A stretch of 64,000 bases of DNA from Nostoc parmelioides FACHB-3921 (GCF_014696625.1 NZ_JACJQL010000028.1:1-64000), one strand, 5' to 3'. Positions 35,014-44,182 are shown, numbered from the stretch's first letter. The notes: generated by a model not told the origin, from the letters alone. Numbers and translations are program-made.

Positions 35014-35038
35014 AAAAAATAGCCCACGAATGTGGGCT
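35014..35038 (-). terminator. Terminator-like hairpin on the minus strand
   Basis: AGCCCAC (35021-35027) pairs with GTGGGCT (35032-35038) around GAAT, and on the minus strand runs into a T-rich stretch (35020-35014, complement of AAAAAAT with one A). No minus-strand gene ends nearby, so it may end an unknown short RNA or a long readthrough from the aldo/keto reductase gene, which stops 590 bases upstream. Confidence 0.5.
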
Positions 35039-35156
35039 TGTCTGTACTATTTAAAGTGCATAAAATACCCCAAACAAATTACTTTGGTTGCTTGAGTACC
35101 TGTCTTAAACTGGTAGTCTTACCCCAGTCTTTTTACTGGGTTCTCAAGCGTAAATT

Positions 35157-35468
35157 ATGACACTCCTTGCATTATGTATAATACTTTATCATCTCTTTAT
35201 GTTGAAAATCATTAAAATATTGAAAAACCTGGTGCAGGTTGACCAGGTTTTCCAAAATTCACAGGTTTCAAAATTGTTAAATTTAATAAGGAAACAGTTG
35301 AGAAAGTTTACAACTAGGGTGGACATAACAATCAGCAAATTCAGCATTCTTTGTTTTTCCGCTTTGGGATTTGGTTTTGCCTGCTTCGGGCTTTTTACCA
35401 CATCGCATAAAATATGCTGGGATTTGCTTGGGCTGATGACGGGAGACACCGAGTCATTACCCTTTTAG
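35157..35468 (+). CDS. Possible small membrane protein (doubtful)
   Basis: An open frame of 103 codons with hydrophobic ends (about 2-22 and 62-84) and a basic middle. No ribosome site is visible before the ATG and nothing in it is recognised. Kept only because no other gene explains the 850-base gap. Confidence 0.25.
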   Translation: MTLLALCIILYHLFMLKIIKILKNLVQVDQVFQNSQVSKLLNLIRKQLRKFTTRVDITISKFSILCFSALGFGFACFGLFTTSHKICWDLLGLMTGDTESLPF

Positions 35469-35629
35469 TTTGGTTTTTGGTGTCTTGATATTTAAGTTAG
35501 CACCTAGTTAATGATGATCAAGTGTTAGTTTACTAAAGTTGATATTTTGTAGATTTTTGCAATAAAGTCTTAAAGCTTTGATCCCCAACTATCTTTTGTG
35601 GATAATTGGGGTGATATTTAAGAAATCCT

Positions 35630-36589
35630 TTACCAATTCCACATCACAGGACTATCATCATGATTGTCGGTAACAATACGACCGATCGCATCAATTTCGC
35701 TAATTTCCTCAGCAGAGAGTTGAATATTGGCAGCTTGGGCATTATCTTTTGCTTGTTCAGGATAACGCGCACCGGCGATCGCATTCGCTTGGGGTTGAGC
35801 AATTAACCAAGCTAATGCTAACTGTGCCAAACTAGCGTTATGGCGCTCTGCGATGGGGCGCAGTTTATCTAAAGCTTGTTGAGCGCGTTCAAAATTTTCG
35901 CCTTGAAACAGTTTATTTTTAGCTCGGTTATCGGCTGGATCAAATTGCTGTCCACGAGTAAATTTCCCTGTCAGCAATCCCTGCGCTAAGGGTGAATAAG
36001 CCAAGATAGAAATATGATTTTCCACACAGTACGGTGCTGCATCTTTTTCTACTTGTCGCCAAAATAGAGAATAGGGAGGCTGTAAGCTGTCAATTCTGCC
36101 GTATTGTGAGGCCTCTTCTAATTGGGCGCGGGAAAAATTAGAAACACCGATTGCGCGGATTTTACCCTGCTCTTTCAGGTGGTTCAGGGCGTTCATGGTT
36201 TCCTCAATTGGTACTATCTCACTATTGAAAGCACCAGCAGGCCAATGAATTTGGTATAAATCTATGTAATCAGTTTGGAGATTTTTCAGAGAGCGATCGC
36301 AAGCTTGAATCACTTGATCATACTTGAGATGGTTGGCGAAAACTTTTGTTGCATACTCCACTTGGTCACGCACATCAGACAAAGCTTCAGCCACAATCTG
36401 TTCGGAATGTCCTTCGCCATAAACTTCGGCTGTGTCAATGGTGGTAATTCCTGCCTCAAAAGCTGCTCGAATGGTTTTAATCTAGTCAGCATCTTCAATT
36501 CCCACCCACATTTTCTTCCCGGCTTGCCAAGTCCCCATAAGAATGGGTGAAATTTTGACATCTGATGTGCCTAGTGTGCGCTTTTCCAT
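35630..36589 (-). pseudogene. Aldo/keto reductase interrupted by one in-frame TAG
   Basis: Reading from ATG at 36589 gives MEKRTLGTSDVKISPILMGT up to codon 35, then TAG at 36484-36482 (codon 36), after which the same frame continues to the normal end, 319 codons in all. The full frame has the AKR tetrad: Asp52 in IDTAEVYG, Tyr57, Lys in ATKVFANHL and His in QIHWP, then SNFSRAQLEEA and the cofactor-side AWLIAQPQANAIAGARY. GTG at 36394 would give a protein lacking Asp52 and Tyr57. No frameshift is present. Either a recent nonsense mutation, a sequencing error, or readthrough. Confidence 0.9.
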
Positions 36590-36795
36590 AAAGGTTCCCT
36601 AATTCACTTCCCTGGATAGTTTTATACTTTAACGGTCTTCGCTGTAAATTAAATCAGAGTTACAGTAGATGGCGATGCTAACAGAATTGACCTTTTTTGA
36701 ATTTAAAATGCAAAATACCCTTTGCTACGCAACGCTACCGCAAACGGGAAGGCTGCGCCAACATTGTCTTTAATTTTGAATTGGAGCGAAGCGAC

Positions 36796-37359
36796 TTGAC
36801 TACAACAGTGCATACCCTCAAAGAATGGGCAGTGGCGATCAATGCCTTAGAAGGCGGCAAAACAATCGTGTTACTGCGGAAAGGCGGTATTCATGAAAAC
36901 AAAGGACGCTTTCAAGTAGCTCATGAACAAGTTCTGCTTTATCCTACCTATGAACATCAACAGCCTTCCTTACTCAAGGCTGAATATGCAGGTCTTGTTC
37001 ACCCAGTAACATCTGGTTGGCATCCAGAAACGGTGAGGATAGGAAGTTGGGCGCAAATTACCGATATTCTGCCCATCAGTGATGAGGTCACTGTCAACGC
37101 CTTATTACCTTTTCATATTTGGAACGAGAATTTTATTAGCGATCGCCTAAAATGGAAGCCACAACAGCCAATATTTATTCTCCTCCTGCGGACTTACAAA
37201 CTACCCCAAGAGCAGGAAATTCCCTACTGTGCAGAATATGGCGGCTGCAAATCATGGATTGATATCACTTCACCCATACAACTACAAGATTCTCAACCAG
37301 TCTTGTCCGATTCTGATTATGGGCAGATTGTAGAAGAAATTCGGGCGATCGTTCATTAA
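36796..37359 (+). CDS. DUF1802 family protein
   Basis: A protein of about 187 residues matching DUF1802: LKEWAVAINALEGGKTIVLLRKGGIHE at the start, FQVAHEQVLLYPTYEHQ, and FILLLRTYKLP with EYGGCKSWIDI near the end. Function unknown. The open frame continues back to 36697, but those 33 codons lie in a repeat (CAACGCTACCGCAAACGGGA and TTGGAGCGAAGCGACTTG), so the TTG at 36796 is taken as the more likely start; GTG at 36808 is another option. Confidence 0.75.
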   Translation: MTTTVHTLKEWAVAINALEGGKTIVLLRKGGIHENKGRFQVAHEQVLLYPTYEHQQPSLLKAEYAGLVHPVTSGWHPETVRIGSWAQITDILPISDEVTVNALLPFHIWNENFISDRLKWKPQQPIFILLLRTYKLPQEQEIPYCAEYGGCKSWIDITSPIQLQDSQPVLSDSDYGQIVEEIRAIVH

Positions 37360-37701
37360 TTGGTCATTTGTCATGCCGTCAAAACTCTTTTTTTGAAATA
37401 AAACTTTAAATATTTTCTAAAAAAGTAACTGTTGATACATACGCTTATAGAAACCGCATATACCATTGAAAAAATCTTAATCCTAGATTAAAGGCAGGTA
37501 TGAAGCTTATTCGGCTTATTTTTCTAGTTAGCCGATAATAAGCAATCTAAATCTCTCATATTTATTTACGTAATTGTACGATTTTGGATTGTACATAAGT
37601 TGACATACCCTAAGAACACTCAAATTATCCCACAAGGGTGATGTGACCGTTGACAAAATTCTGTCAATATGCAATATATGCTTAATGCAAAGGAGTCTGC
37701 C
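37360..37701. other. Intergenic region
   Basis: No gene seen. An imperfect inverted repeat GCTTATTCGGCT ... AGCCGATAATAAGC lies around 37505-37543. The end carries the AAGGAG ribosome site of the next gene. Confidence 0.4.
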
Positions 37702-37965
37702 ATGTATCGACAAATGTGCTGGATATCTAAGACTAGCGGAGATGGTGACAAAATTTTATATCTGCAAACTGCACCCAGCCAACCCTGGCGACCATACACA
37801 GCTTTTCCCCAATATTCAGTACCAGATTATCAGATACCAGGTGGCTCCAAAGGTTGGGCAACCTATCAGAAGTTACTAAAAGCAGGCTGGACATTAGTTC
37901 CCAGCGCCCGTGCCAACGAATTTGGTAGCAGTGTTCATGCAGAGTCTATTGTTAATGGTCAGTAG
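37702..37965 (+). CDS. Small cyanobacterial protein of unknown function
   Basis: An 87-residue soluble protein rich in aromatic residues (ILYLQTAPSQPWRPYTAFPQ, GWATYQKLLKAGWTLVPS). A strong ribosome site AAGGAG stands 7 bases before the ATG at 37702, which decides the start over upstream in-frame ATGs. The C-terminal YQKLLKAGWTLV resembles small phage-like or cyanobacterial hypothetical proteins with a conserved W-x-LVPS end; no function can be given. Transcribed toward ggt. Confidence 0.65.
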   Translation: MYRQMCWISKTSGDGDKILYLQTAPSQPWRPYTAFPQYSVPDYQIPGGSKGWATYQKLLKAGWTLVPSARANEFGSSVHAESIVNGQ

Positions 37966-37994
37966 TTATCAGTTGACAGTTGACAGTTGACAGT
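37966..37994. repeat. Tandem heptamer TTGACAG
   Basis: Three to four units of AGTTGACAG. STRR-type, between the convergent genes. Confidence 0.75.
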
Positions 37995-39766
37995 CATTTT
38001 GATTTTGGAATACCTTCGCCGCGTGGGTCGGCTGCGCCTTCTAAGTCGCCTTCTTTGGTGACAACGATCGCATTAATATTACCCCAAGGATTAGTTTCTT
38101 TGATGTTATGTCCGCGTCGGCGTAAGTCTTGTAGGGTAAGCGCATCTAATCCCCAAGGTTCTACTCGTAACTCATCGGGTAGCCACTGGTGATGTATGCG
38201 TGGGACAGATACGGCTGCACCAACATTCATATTGTATTCCAAAACATTGAGAATAACTTGCAAAACTTGAGTGATGATGGTGCTACCACCAGGCGCACCT
38301 ACTACCATGCGGAGGCGTTCGTTCTCGGTGATGATAGTTGGTGTCATACTCGATAAGGGAGTTTTGCGGGGTGCGATCGCATTGGCTTCGCTTCCTACTA
38401 ACCCGAATACATTGGGAACCCCTGGCGCAGCAGCAAAATCGTCCATTTCATTGTTGAGCAAAATACCAGTCCCCGATGCAACCACTCCAGAACCAAAGCC
38501 ATAATTAACGGTAAAAGTGAGGCTGACTGCATTACGTTCTTCATCGACGACATTTATATGGCTGGTTTCGGGAGATTCATAGCGATTTGCATATACTCTC
38601 TGGGGAATCTCGGCTTTTCCAAACCGTTGTAAAATTTCTGGGGCGATGGGTTTGACCTGAGTTGAGGGTGTGGCTCTGTGTAAATCAATTTCTGCACGAC
38701 GCTTTTTGCTATAGGCTGGACTAATCAGCGCTTGTAGAGGAATTTTGACAAAATCGGGGTCGCCTAAATATTGTGAGCGATCGCTGTAGGCAATTTTCAT
38801 TGCTTCTGTGAATAAATGCAAAGCGTTGGGATGATGCCAACCCCAAGATTTTAAATCTGTGTCACCAATAATATTTAACATCTGCAATAGCAACACACCA
38901 CCTGATGAAGGTGGTGGCATTGAGCAGATTTTAGCTTGACGGAAATTGCCACAGACAGGATTAAGCCAGATGGGTTTGTAAGCTTTCAGGTCTGCTAAAG
39001 TAATCAAGCCGCCATTTTTCGCCATATCATCCGCGATCGCACGGGCAATATTACCAATGTAAAAACTTTGAGGATTTTGGGCGATCTCCGCTAAAGTGCG
39101 TGCTAAATCACGCTGCACCAACCTTTCCCCGTGCTGATAAAATTCGCCGTTGCGAGTGAATATTTCCCTGGCTGCTGAGTTGCTGAGAATGATTGGCTTG
39201 CGAGTTTCCTGTACCTGCATGGAACGCCAAGTTGGTTTTTGACTGAGAACGAAACCATCTTTAGCGAGTGCGATCGCAGGTTTTACCACCTCATTCCAGG
39301 GTAATTTACCATAACGACGATGTACTTCATACATCCCGGCGATTGTTCCTGGTGTAGCTACCGCCAAATAACCGTTGATACTTGCATTTGGGCGCACCTT
39401 CCCTGCATCATCCAAATACATCTTTCTTGTAGCTTTGAGGGGTGCGCGTTCTCGAAAATCTAACGCTTTGATTTCTCCCGTTTTCTGGGAACGCATCAGC
39501 AAAAATCCCCCGCCACCAATTCCGGCAGAAAATGGTTCAACAACAGAAATTGCTAAAGTTGTGGCGACTGCTGCATCGAGTGCATTACCACCTTTGCGTA
39601 AAATTGCTACACCGGTCTCACTTGCCAAAGGATGGGCAGATACTACCATGCCTTTTTTACTACGCAGAGGTACGGTAATAGTGGCTGAGGCTATTTGATT
39701 GTAGCAGAGAAACCCCAGAGAAAAGACGGTAAATACAACCCGTTTCGATTTCGCAAGGTTAGGCAT
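37994..39766 (-). CDS. ggt: Gamma-glutamyltransferase (glutathione hydrolase)
   Basis: Periplasmic N-terminal nucleophile hydrolase that removes or transfers the gamma-glutamyl group of glutathione. The 590-residue precursor has a hydrophobic signal segment (about 9-28). The self-cleavage site and nucleophile is Thr401 in SPETSHINVVDEE; the small subunit follows with NYGFGSGVVASGTGILLNNEMDDF and the GGS motif in VVGAPGGSTIITQVLQ. N-terminal KGMVVSAHPLAS and GGGGFLLMR are typical. No substrate-pathway neighbours. Confidence 0.95.
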   Translation of the reverse strand: MPNLAKSKRVVFTVFSLGFLCYNQIASATITVPLRSKKGMVVSAHPLASETGVAILRKGGNALDAAVATTLAISVVEPFSAGIGGGGFLLMRSQKTGEIKALDFRERAPLKATRKMYLDDAGKVRPNASINGYLAVATPGTIAGMYEVHRRYGKLPWNEVVKPAIALAKDGFVLSQKPTWRSMQVQETRKPIILSNSAAREIFTRNGEFYQHGERLVQRDLARTLAEIAQNPQSFYIGNIARAIADDMAKNGGLITLADLKAYKPIWLNPVCGNFRQAKICSMPPPSSGGVLLLQMLNIIGDTDLKSWGWHHPNALHLFTEAMKIAYSDRSQYLGDPDFVKIPLQALISPAYSKKRRAEIDLHRATPSTQVKPIAPEILQRFGKAEIPQRVYANRYESPETSHINVVDEERNAVSLTFTVNYGFGSGVVASGTGILLNNEMDDFAAAPGVPNVFGLVGSEANAIAPRKTPLSSMTPTIITENERLRMVVGAPGGSTIITQVLQVILNVLEYNMNVGAAVSVPRIHHQWLPDELRVEPWGLDALTLQDLRRRGHNIKETNPWGNINAIVVTKEGDLEGAADPRGEGIPKSK

Positions 39767-40396
39767 TTTATACTTTTGCGTGGGATATATTTAGCCTACA
39801 CCCAATGGGGATAATACCAATTCACAATTTACCGTTGGATGACTAAATCGATCTCTTGCAATAGCTTTGAGTCAGATTATTGATGAAAATCATCAATAAT
39901 TACACTGAATGTGTTTTAGACAAAAAGATGAGTATTTATAACTAAAATAGTACTTATGTAGGAAAACGAAAAATCAAGGGTCTTCGCAATGGTACACGGG
40001 TATAAGAGTATGAATTAATTCACAATACCCTACGGGTACTCTGCGAGAACGCCTTTGGCGAACACGGTAGCATTCTCTCACCACTGTTAGCGTCTTTGAA
40101 GGAGAAGAGTAGGCTACGCCAACAAAATTCAAAATAAATGTTTTACACCCCTATACCCCATCTCAATAGATAACTTTGGTGTATGATTTCTGGGTGTGTT
40201 AGGCATATCCTTAGCTGATAAACTTAGACACAAAAAGACTTTTCACTCAGTCTCCAGTCCCCAGCTATATGAAAAAAATGTTTTTGGTATAGTCTCTTCT
40301 AAACATCTATTTCTTACTTTTTTTAGCTTATAGTAGCCAAATACACTAGGATTAGCTATATTCCCCTAAGTATTACTTCAGAGAATACATACTTAT
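39767..40396. other. Repeat-rich divergent intergenic region ggt to DUF1400 gene
   Basis: No gene seen. Contains a perfect 11-bp inverted repeat ATTATTGATGA/TCATCAATAAT (39876-39900, loop AAA), repeat C copy 1 (40029-40075), and a fragment of repeat D around 40141-40180. Confidence 0.5.
40029..40075 (+). repeat. Dispersed repeat C, copy 1
   Basis: CCTACGGGTACTCTGCGAGAACGCCTTTGGCGAACACGGTAGC (quoted in part: GAACGCCTTTGGCGAAC) recurs in inverted orientation at 44113-44175. Confidence 0.75.
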
Positions 40397-42037
40397 ATGG
40401 GAATCAGTTGGAAAAGTATCAAAGTTTCTATAGGTTTTTTCTGCACGCTCACCCTCACACAATTTTTGGCTACAAATACTCCTGTCCAAGCAGCTGAAAC
40501 AGTCGTAGTGAGATTTGGGTTATTTGCCGAATCTATACCTGTGGCTGATTTACAGAAAGCGGCGGAGACTGGTGAATTTCCCAGCAGTTTAAACCTATTC
40601 ACCAGACGATTATCAGAACAACAACGCCGCACTGTCATCGAAGCGCTAAGGATGAGAGTACCGTTGAATGTTGTTACCATTAGCAGGTTACTTAACACCC
40701 AAATTGGGACAACTATTCTCAATGACCTCGCTACAGCTGTGGTTCGCAAAGATCAATCTGGGGCAAAAGCCTTAAGAGCTAGTTTGGTACTGGGTTCTAC
40801 AGCACCGCAGGGTCTTTCTATTCTCAGCTTTATTGCTGCTTACCCCAGTCGAAGCCTAGAAATTAACTTACCCCAAGCTTTCCAAGTGGCGGGGAGTTTA
40901 AACAATGCTTTCTGGCGTACACAACAATTTATGCTGGCGATTAGTCCTCAACTTGATCCCACGACGAAACCGCAGATTTCCTTACCTTTTGACCCTAGCC
41001 AACCAGGAAACGCTCAAGTGCAAGTACTGAAATTGAACTTGAATGATCAAAAACGCGATCGCCAAATTCCGGTGGATATATACTGGTCAACATCTGCAAC
41101 TCAAGAAAAACCCGTAATTATCTACTCCCACGGGATGGGATCAGTCCGTACAGATTTACACTATTTAGCTGAACATTTTGCCTCTCACGGTTATGTATTT
41201 GTTGCTTTAGAACATCCAGGAAGTAATCAGGCAAATACAGATTTAGCAACCAAAGGTAAAGTGCGACTTTTAGAACCCCAAGAGTTTTTAAATCGTCCTC
41301 AAGATGTCAGCTTTGTTTTGGATGTATTAGAAAAACTCAACCAAGCAACAGGTAATCCCTTACAAGGGAAACTGGCAACTAATAACACGATGGTGATTGG
41401 CTATTCTTTTGGTGGTGGTACAGCTTTATCTTTGGCTGGAGCCGAGTTACAAATAACAGGAATCAGAGAACGCTGTCAGAATAAATTAACTATTTTCAGC
41501 CTGGGAGAAACTATCCAATGTGTTGCTCAAGAATTGCCAGAAAAAACTTATCAACTGCGGGATAACAGAATTAAACAAGCAATAGCTTTAACTCCCACGA
41601 CTTCATTAATGTTTGGCGAAACTGGTTTAACAAAGGTGCAAATTCCGACTTTAATTGTCGCTGCTTCCGCAGATAAAACTACCCCTGCTTTAACCGAACA
41701 AATTATGGGATTTAGCAAAATTCCATCGCCTAAATGGTTGGTGGGTATCATTGGCGGTACACATTTGAGTGTAAAAGACCCCAGCGCCACATTAGATCAG
41801 GTAGACAAACCCAACACACCCCTGACTGGTGGTGAAATAGTGGGAGAACAAGCTGCCGATGTTCGCCAATTTGTCAAGGCGATCGCTCTAGCAATGGCGG
41901 CACAACTCACGCCAGAAGCCGAAAAGTATGCGGTCTTTCTCACTCCGGATTACGCTCAATTGGCTTCAACCCAGTCATTTCCTTTTCGCATAGTTACAGA
42001 AATTCCCCCACAAGCTATTCCCATAGGTAAACAATAG
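40397..42037 (+). CDS. Exported DUF1400 alpha/beta hydrolase
   Basis: A 546-residue protein. Residues 1-34 are a signal peptide with a cleavage site around VQAAE. Residues about 35-170 form the DUF1400 region (VVVRFGLFAESIPVADLQKA ...), common in cyanobacteria. The remainder is a dienelactone-hydrolase or PAF-acetylhydrolase-like fold: SHGMGSVRTD, nucleophile Ser in GYSFGGGTAL, and a late acid and His (ASADKTTPALT and GGTHLSV). Expected outside the cytoplasm; substrate unknown. Confidence 0.87.
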   Translation: MGISWKSIKVSIGFFCTLTLTQFLATNTPVQAAETVVVRFGLFAESIPVADLQKAAETGEFPSSLNLFTRRLSEQQRRTVIEALRMRVPLNVVTISRLLNTQIGTTILNDLATAVVRKDQSGAKALRASLVLGSTAPQGLSILSFIAAYPSRSLEINLPQAFQVAGSLNNAFWRTQQFMLAISPQLDPTTKPQISLPFDPSQPGNAQVQVLKLNLNDQKRDRQIPVDIYWSTSATQEKPVIIYSHGMGSVRTDLHYLAEHFASHGYVFVALEHPGSNQANTDLATKGKVRLLEPQEFLNRPQDVSFVLDVLEKLNQATGNPLQGKLATNNTMVIGYSFGGGTALSLAGAELQITGIRERCQNKLTIFSLGETIQCVAQELPEKTYQLRDNRIKQAIALTPTTSLMFGETGLTKVQIPTLIVAASADKTTPALTEQIMGFSKIPSPKWLVGIIGGTHLSVKDPSATLDQVDKPNTPLTGGEIVGEQAADVRQFVKAIALAMAAQLTPEAEKYAVFLTPDYAQLASTQSFPFRIVTEIPPQAIPIGKQ

Positions 42038-42076
42038 CAGTACACACGGGATTAATCGCATTTCTAACAACTGTAC

Positions 42077-42096
42077 AGACGCGATTAATTCCGTCT
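42077..42096. repeat. Dispersed palindrome, degenerate third copy
   Basis: AGACGCGATTAATTCCGTCT, two mismatches from the copies at 22400 and 32644; TGTAC precedes it. A further decayed copy is at about 42049. Confidence 0.7.
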
Positions 42097-42100
42097 CTGA

Positions 42101-42565
42101 CTAATGACTATTAGTCCCATTTTGTAATACAGAACTTCTTATGAGCTTGAGAATTTCTGCTACCAGAATATTGGGATCTAGAGGTTTATTAACATAGCTT
42201 TGAAATCCAGACATGAAGGCCATGTTCAAACTGTCTTCTGAACCTAGTGCAGTGAGAGCGATCGCCGGAATATTTCTGTTGTCTAATAGGGCATTGTTTC
42301 TAATTTCATTTACTAATGTATATCCATCCATATCGGGCATGGCAATGTCAAAAATCAAAATATCAAACTTTAGTTGTTTGATAATCTCTAGTGCTTCCAA
42401 TGCTGATGTGGCTGTTGTTACTTGAACACCATAGCTTTCTAAAACGCAGGTAGTTAAAAACAGACTATCAGCATTATCATCTACTGCTAAAATGTGCAAA
42501 CCATCTAAAGACTGAAAATAATTTGTAACGTCTTCTGGATGCAGTTCTTCCGAGTTATTTGCCAC
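42101..42565 (-). CDS. Single-domain response regulator (CheY-like)
   Basis: A 154-residue protein: a short N-terminal extension (1-22) and one receiver domain with acidic pair Asp29-Asp30, phosphorylation site Asp73 in LIFDIAMPDMDG, switch Thr105 and Lys127 in YVNKPLD. There is no output domain, so it presumably signals by protein contact. No histidine kinase adjoins. A strong hairpin (42612-42647) lies 47 bases upstream of the start. Confidence 0.93.
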   Translation of the reverse strand: MANNSEELHPEDVTNYFQSLDGLHILAVDDNADSLFLTTCVLESYGVQVTTATSALEALEIIKQLKFDILIFDIAMPDMDGYTLVNEIRNNALLDNRNIPAIALTALGSEDSLNMAFMSGFQSYVNKPLDPNILVAEILKLIRSSVLQNGTNSH

Positions 42566-42611
42566 GCTATTATAGCCTCCCTAGTTGTCCAAACCAATTA
42601 CGGAGGAAGTC

Positions 42612-42647
42612 ATACCAAAGGGCTAGTGGGGGCTAGCCCTTTGGTAT
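42612..42647. repeat. Perfect 15-bp hairpin between dapF and the response regulator
   Basis: ATACCAAAGGGCTAG (42612-42626) pairs exactly with 42633-42647 around a 6-base loop. No U tract on either strand. It could be the dapF transcript end or part of the response-regulator leader. Confidence 0.6.
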
Positions 42648-42696
42648 ACATCTGTAAATCAAACTACCACAACCTGAGGTTTGTTGATTTAGTTAT

Positions 42697-42764
42697 GAGT
42701 TAGGACTGACGCACCCAGATTTTTTGTTGAGACCAGGTGTAAGGGTGTAGGGGTGTAAAACATT
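42697..42764 (+). repeat. Dispersed repeat D, copy 1
   Basis: Starts GAGTTAGGACTGACGCACCC, continues ATTTTTTGTTGAGAC and a GGTGTAAGGGTGTAGGGGTG tract. Related copies at 46611-46693 and, inverted, 52790-52872. Confidence 0.75.
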
Positions 42765-42803
42765 ATACGAGTTGTCTTTCAACTCAGCACCCAGGAATCC
42801 TGC

Positions 42804-43643
42804 TCACAGTTTACCTGTGAACACCCTATCAGCAGGGCCGGTCATGTAAATTCTTTGGTCTACTTCTGACCATTCAATTTCCAAGGGGCCACCAGGTAAT
42901 TCTACAGTGGCGAGGCGATCGCTTCTGCCAGTCAATACCGCCGCTACCAAGGAAGCACAAGCCCCTGTACCACAAGCTAAAGTGATTCCTGCGCCGCGTT
43001 CCCAGACACGCATCTTTAAATAATCACGGCTGACAACTTGAATAAATTCGGTGTTTGTTCGTTGAGGAAAAGCTGAGTGATGTTCAAATTTAGGGCCGAT
43101 GGTTTCTAAAGGAATCGCTGCCACATCTTCCACAAAAGTAATACAGTGGGGATTCCCCATGCTGACACAAGTAACTTGCCAAGTTTGCCCTTCCACCTCT
43201 AGGGGTTGGTTAATGACTTTCCCATCCGCAGCACCAAGAGTTGTCGGAATTTCCCCAGCTAGTAACCGAGGTAAACCCATATCTACCTTGATTTGTCCAT
43301 CAGGGGTGAGTTGGGGGGTAATCACACCAGCCAAGGTATGAATGCGATAGGTATCTTTATTACGAGAAAGACCTTCCAAATCAGCCAGAAATGCAGCTAG
43401 ACAGCGAATACCGTTACCACACATTTCCGGTTCTGAACCATCGGAATTAAAAATCCGCATGGTGTAATCAGTACCGTTTTCTCCAGGTAAAGCAAAAATT
43501 ACACCATCAGCCCCGATACCAAAGTGGCGATCGCACATCTCCACCGCTTTCTCTGGAGTGATTGCCGGCGTTTTAGAAGCGCGATTATCGATGAGAATAA
43601 AATCGTTGCCTAGACCGTGATACTTAGTAAATTCGATTGCCAT
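42804..43643 (-). CDS. dapF: Diaminopimelate epimerase
   Basis: Interconverts LL- and meso-diaminopimelate for lysine and peptidoglycan synthesis without cofactor. With ATG at 43643 it is 279 residues. The two catalytic cysteines are Cys75 in EPEMCGNGIRC and Cys224 in LACGTGACAS. FTKYHGLGNDFILIDN opens the protein as in the family. The hfq gene is divergent across a 158-base spacer; this dapF-hfq pair is familiar from other Nostocales. Confidence 0.96.
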   Translation of the reverse strand: MAIEFTKYHGLGNDFILIDNRASKTPAITPEKAVEMCDRHFGIGADGVIFALPGENGTDYTMRIFNSDGSEPEMCGNGIRCLAAFLADLEGLSRNKDTYRIHTLAGVITPQLTPDGQIKVDMGLPRLLAGEIPTTLGAADGKVINQPLEVEGQTWQVTCVSMGNPHCITFVEDVAAIPLETIGPKFEHHSAFPQRTNTEFIQVVSRDYLKMRVWERGAGITLACGTGACASLVAAVLTGRSDRLATVELPGGPLEIEWSEVDQRIYMTGPADRVFTGKL

Positions 43644-43668
43644 TTTTCCCATGATGAATTATCAATGA

Positions 43669-43714
43669 TTAGGTATTGGGGATTAGGTATCGGGAATTGG
43701 GAATTGGGGATTGA
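43669..43714. repeat. Tandem heptamer GGGGATT/GGGAATT
   Basis: Five degenerate units. STRR-type. It lies in the dapF-hfq promoter gap. Confidence 0.75.
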
Positions 43715-43801
43715 TAAGACGACTTAATAATGTCCCAGCCCCTATTCCCTAGCCCCCAGTCCTCAGTTTCCAATCCCTCAATTATTCCATCATTATCAAA
43801 A

Positions 43802-44020
43802 ATGGCTATAACTGAATTTGACACTTCACTACCTAGTATTCGTCAACTACAAAACCTGATTAAACAAGCAGCACCAGTAGAAATCAAACTGGTGACAGGA
43901 GATGCAATTATAGGTAGGGTTTTATGGCAAGACCCTACCTGTGTATGTGTCGCTGACGAAAACAGCCGTCAAACTACTATTTGGAAACAAGCGATCGCTT
44001 ATTTAAAACCCAAAGGGTAG
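43802..44020 (+). CDS. hfq: Cyanobacterial Hfq-like Sm protein
   Basis: A 72-residue Sm-fold protein: short N-terminal helix (PSIRQLQNLIKQA), Sm1 strands VEIKLVTGDAIIGRVLWQD and Sm2 TTIWKQAIAYLKP. Cyanobacterial Hfq diverges from the enterobacterial protein and lacks its typical YKHAIS Sm2 sequence; in Synechocystis it works with the type IV pilus machine rather than as a general RNA chaperone. The ATG at 43802 is chosen; the open frame back to 43730 passes through a repeat. Confidence 0.92.
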   Translation: MAITEFDTSLPSIRQLQNLIKQAAPVEIKLVTGDAIIGRVLWQDPTCVCVADENSRQTTIWKQAIAYLKPKG

Positions 44021-44050
44021 GGATTGGGGACTGGGGATTGGGGATTAGGA
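44019..44050. repeat. Tandem heptamer GGGGATT
   Basis: Four units directly overlapping the hfq stop codon. STRR-type. Confidence 0.8.
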
Positions 44051-44112
44051 AAGAAGTAGACATACCTTAATTTTGTTCGGCTTTACTTAATGCGCGAATT
44101 TTGTAGCTTTAG

Positions 44113-44175
44113 CTTTCCTTCGGAACGCTACCGCGTTCGCCAAAGGCGTTCTCGCAGAGTACCCATAGGGTATGT
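44113..44175 (-). repeat. Dispersed repeat C, copy 2
   Basis: Inverted relative to 40029-40075; shares GTTCGCCAAAGGCGTTCTCG and the flanking ACCC...GGGTA. Confidence 0.75.
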
Positions 44176-44182
44176 TAAATTA

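Larger units (their letters stand above)
34779..35156. other. Intergenic region with repeat A copy 3 and two hairpins
   Basis: Holds repeat A copy 3, a minus-strand terminator-like hairpin (35014-35038) and a CCCAGT/ACTGGG hairpin at about 35115-35131. No gene seen. Confidence 0.5.
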
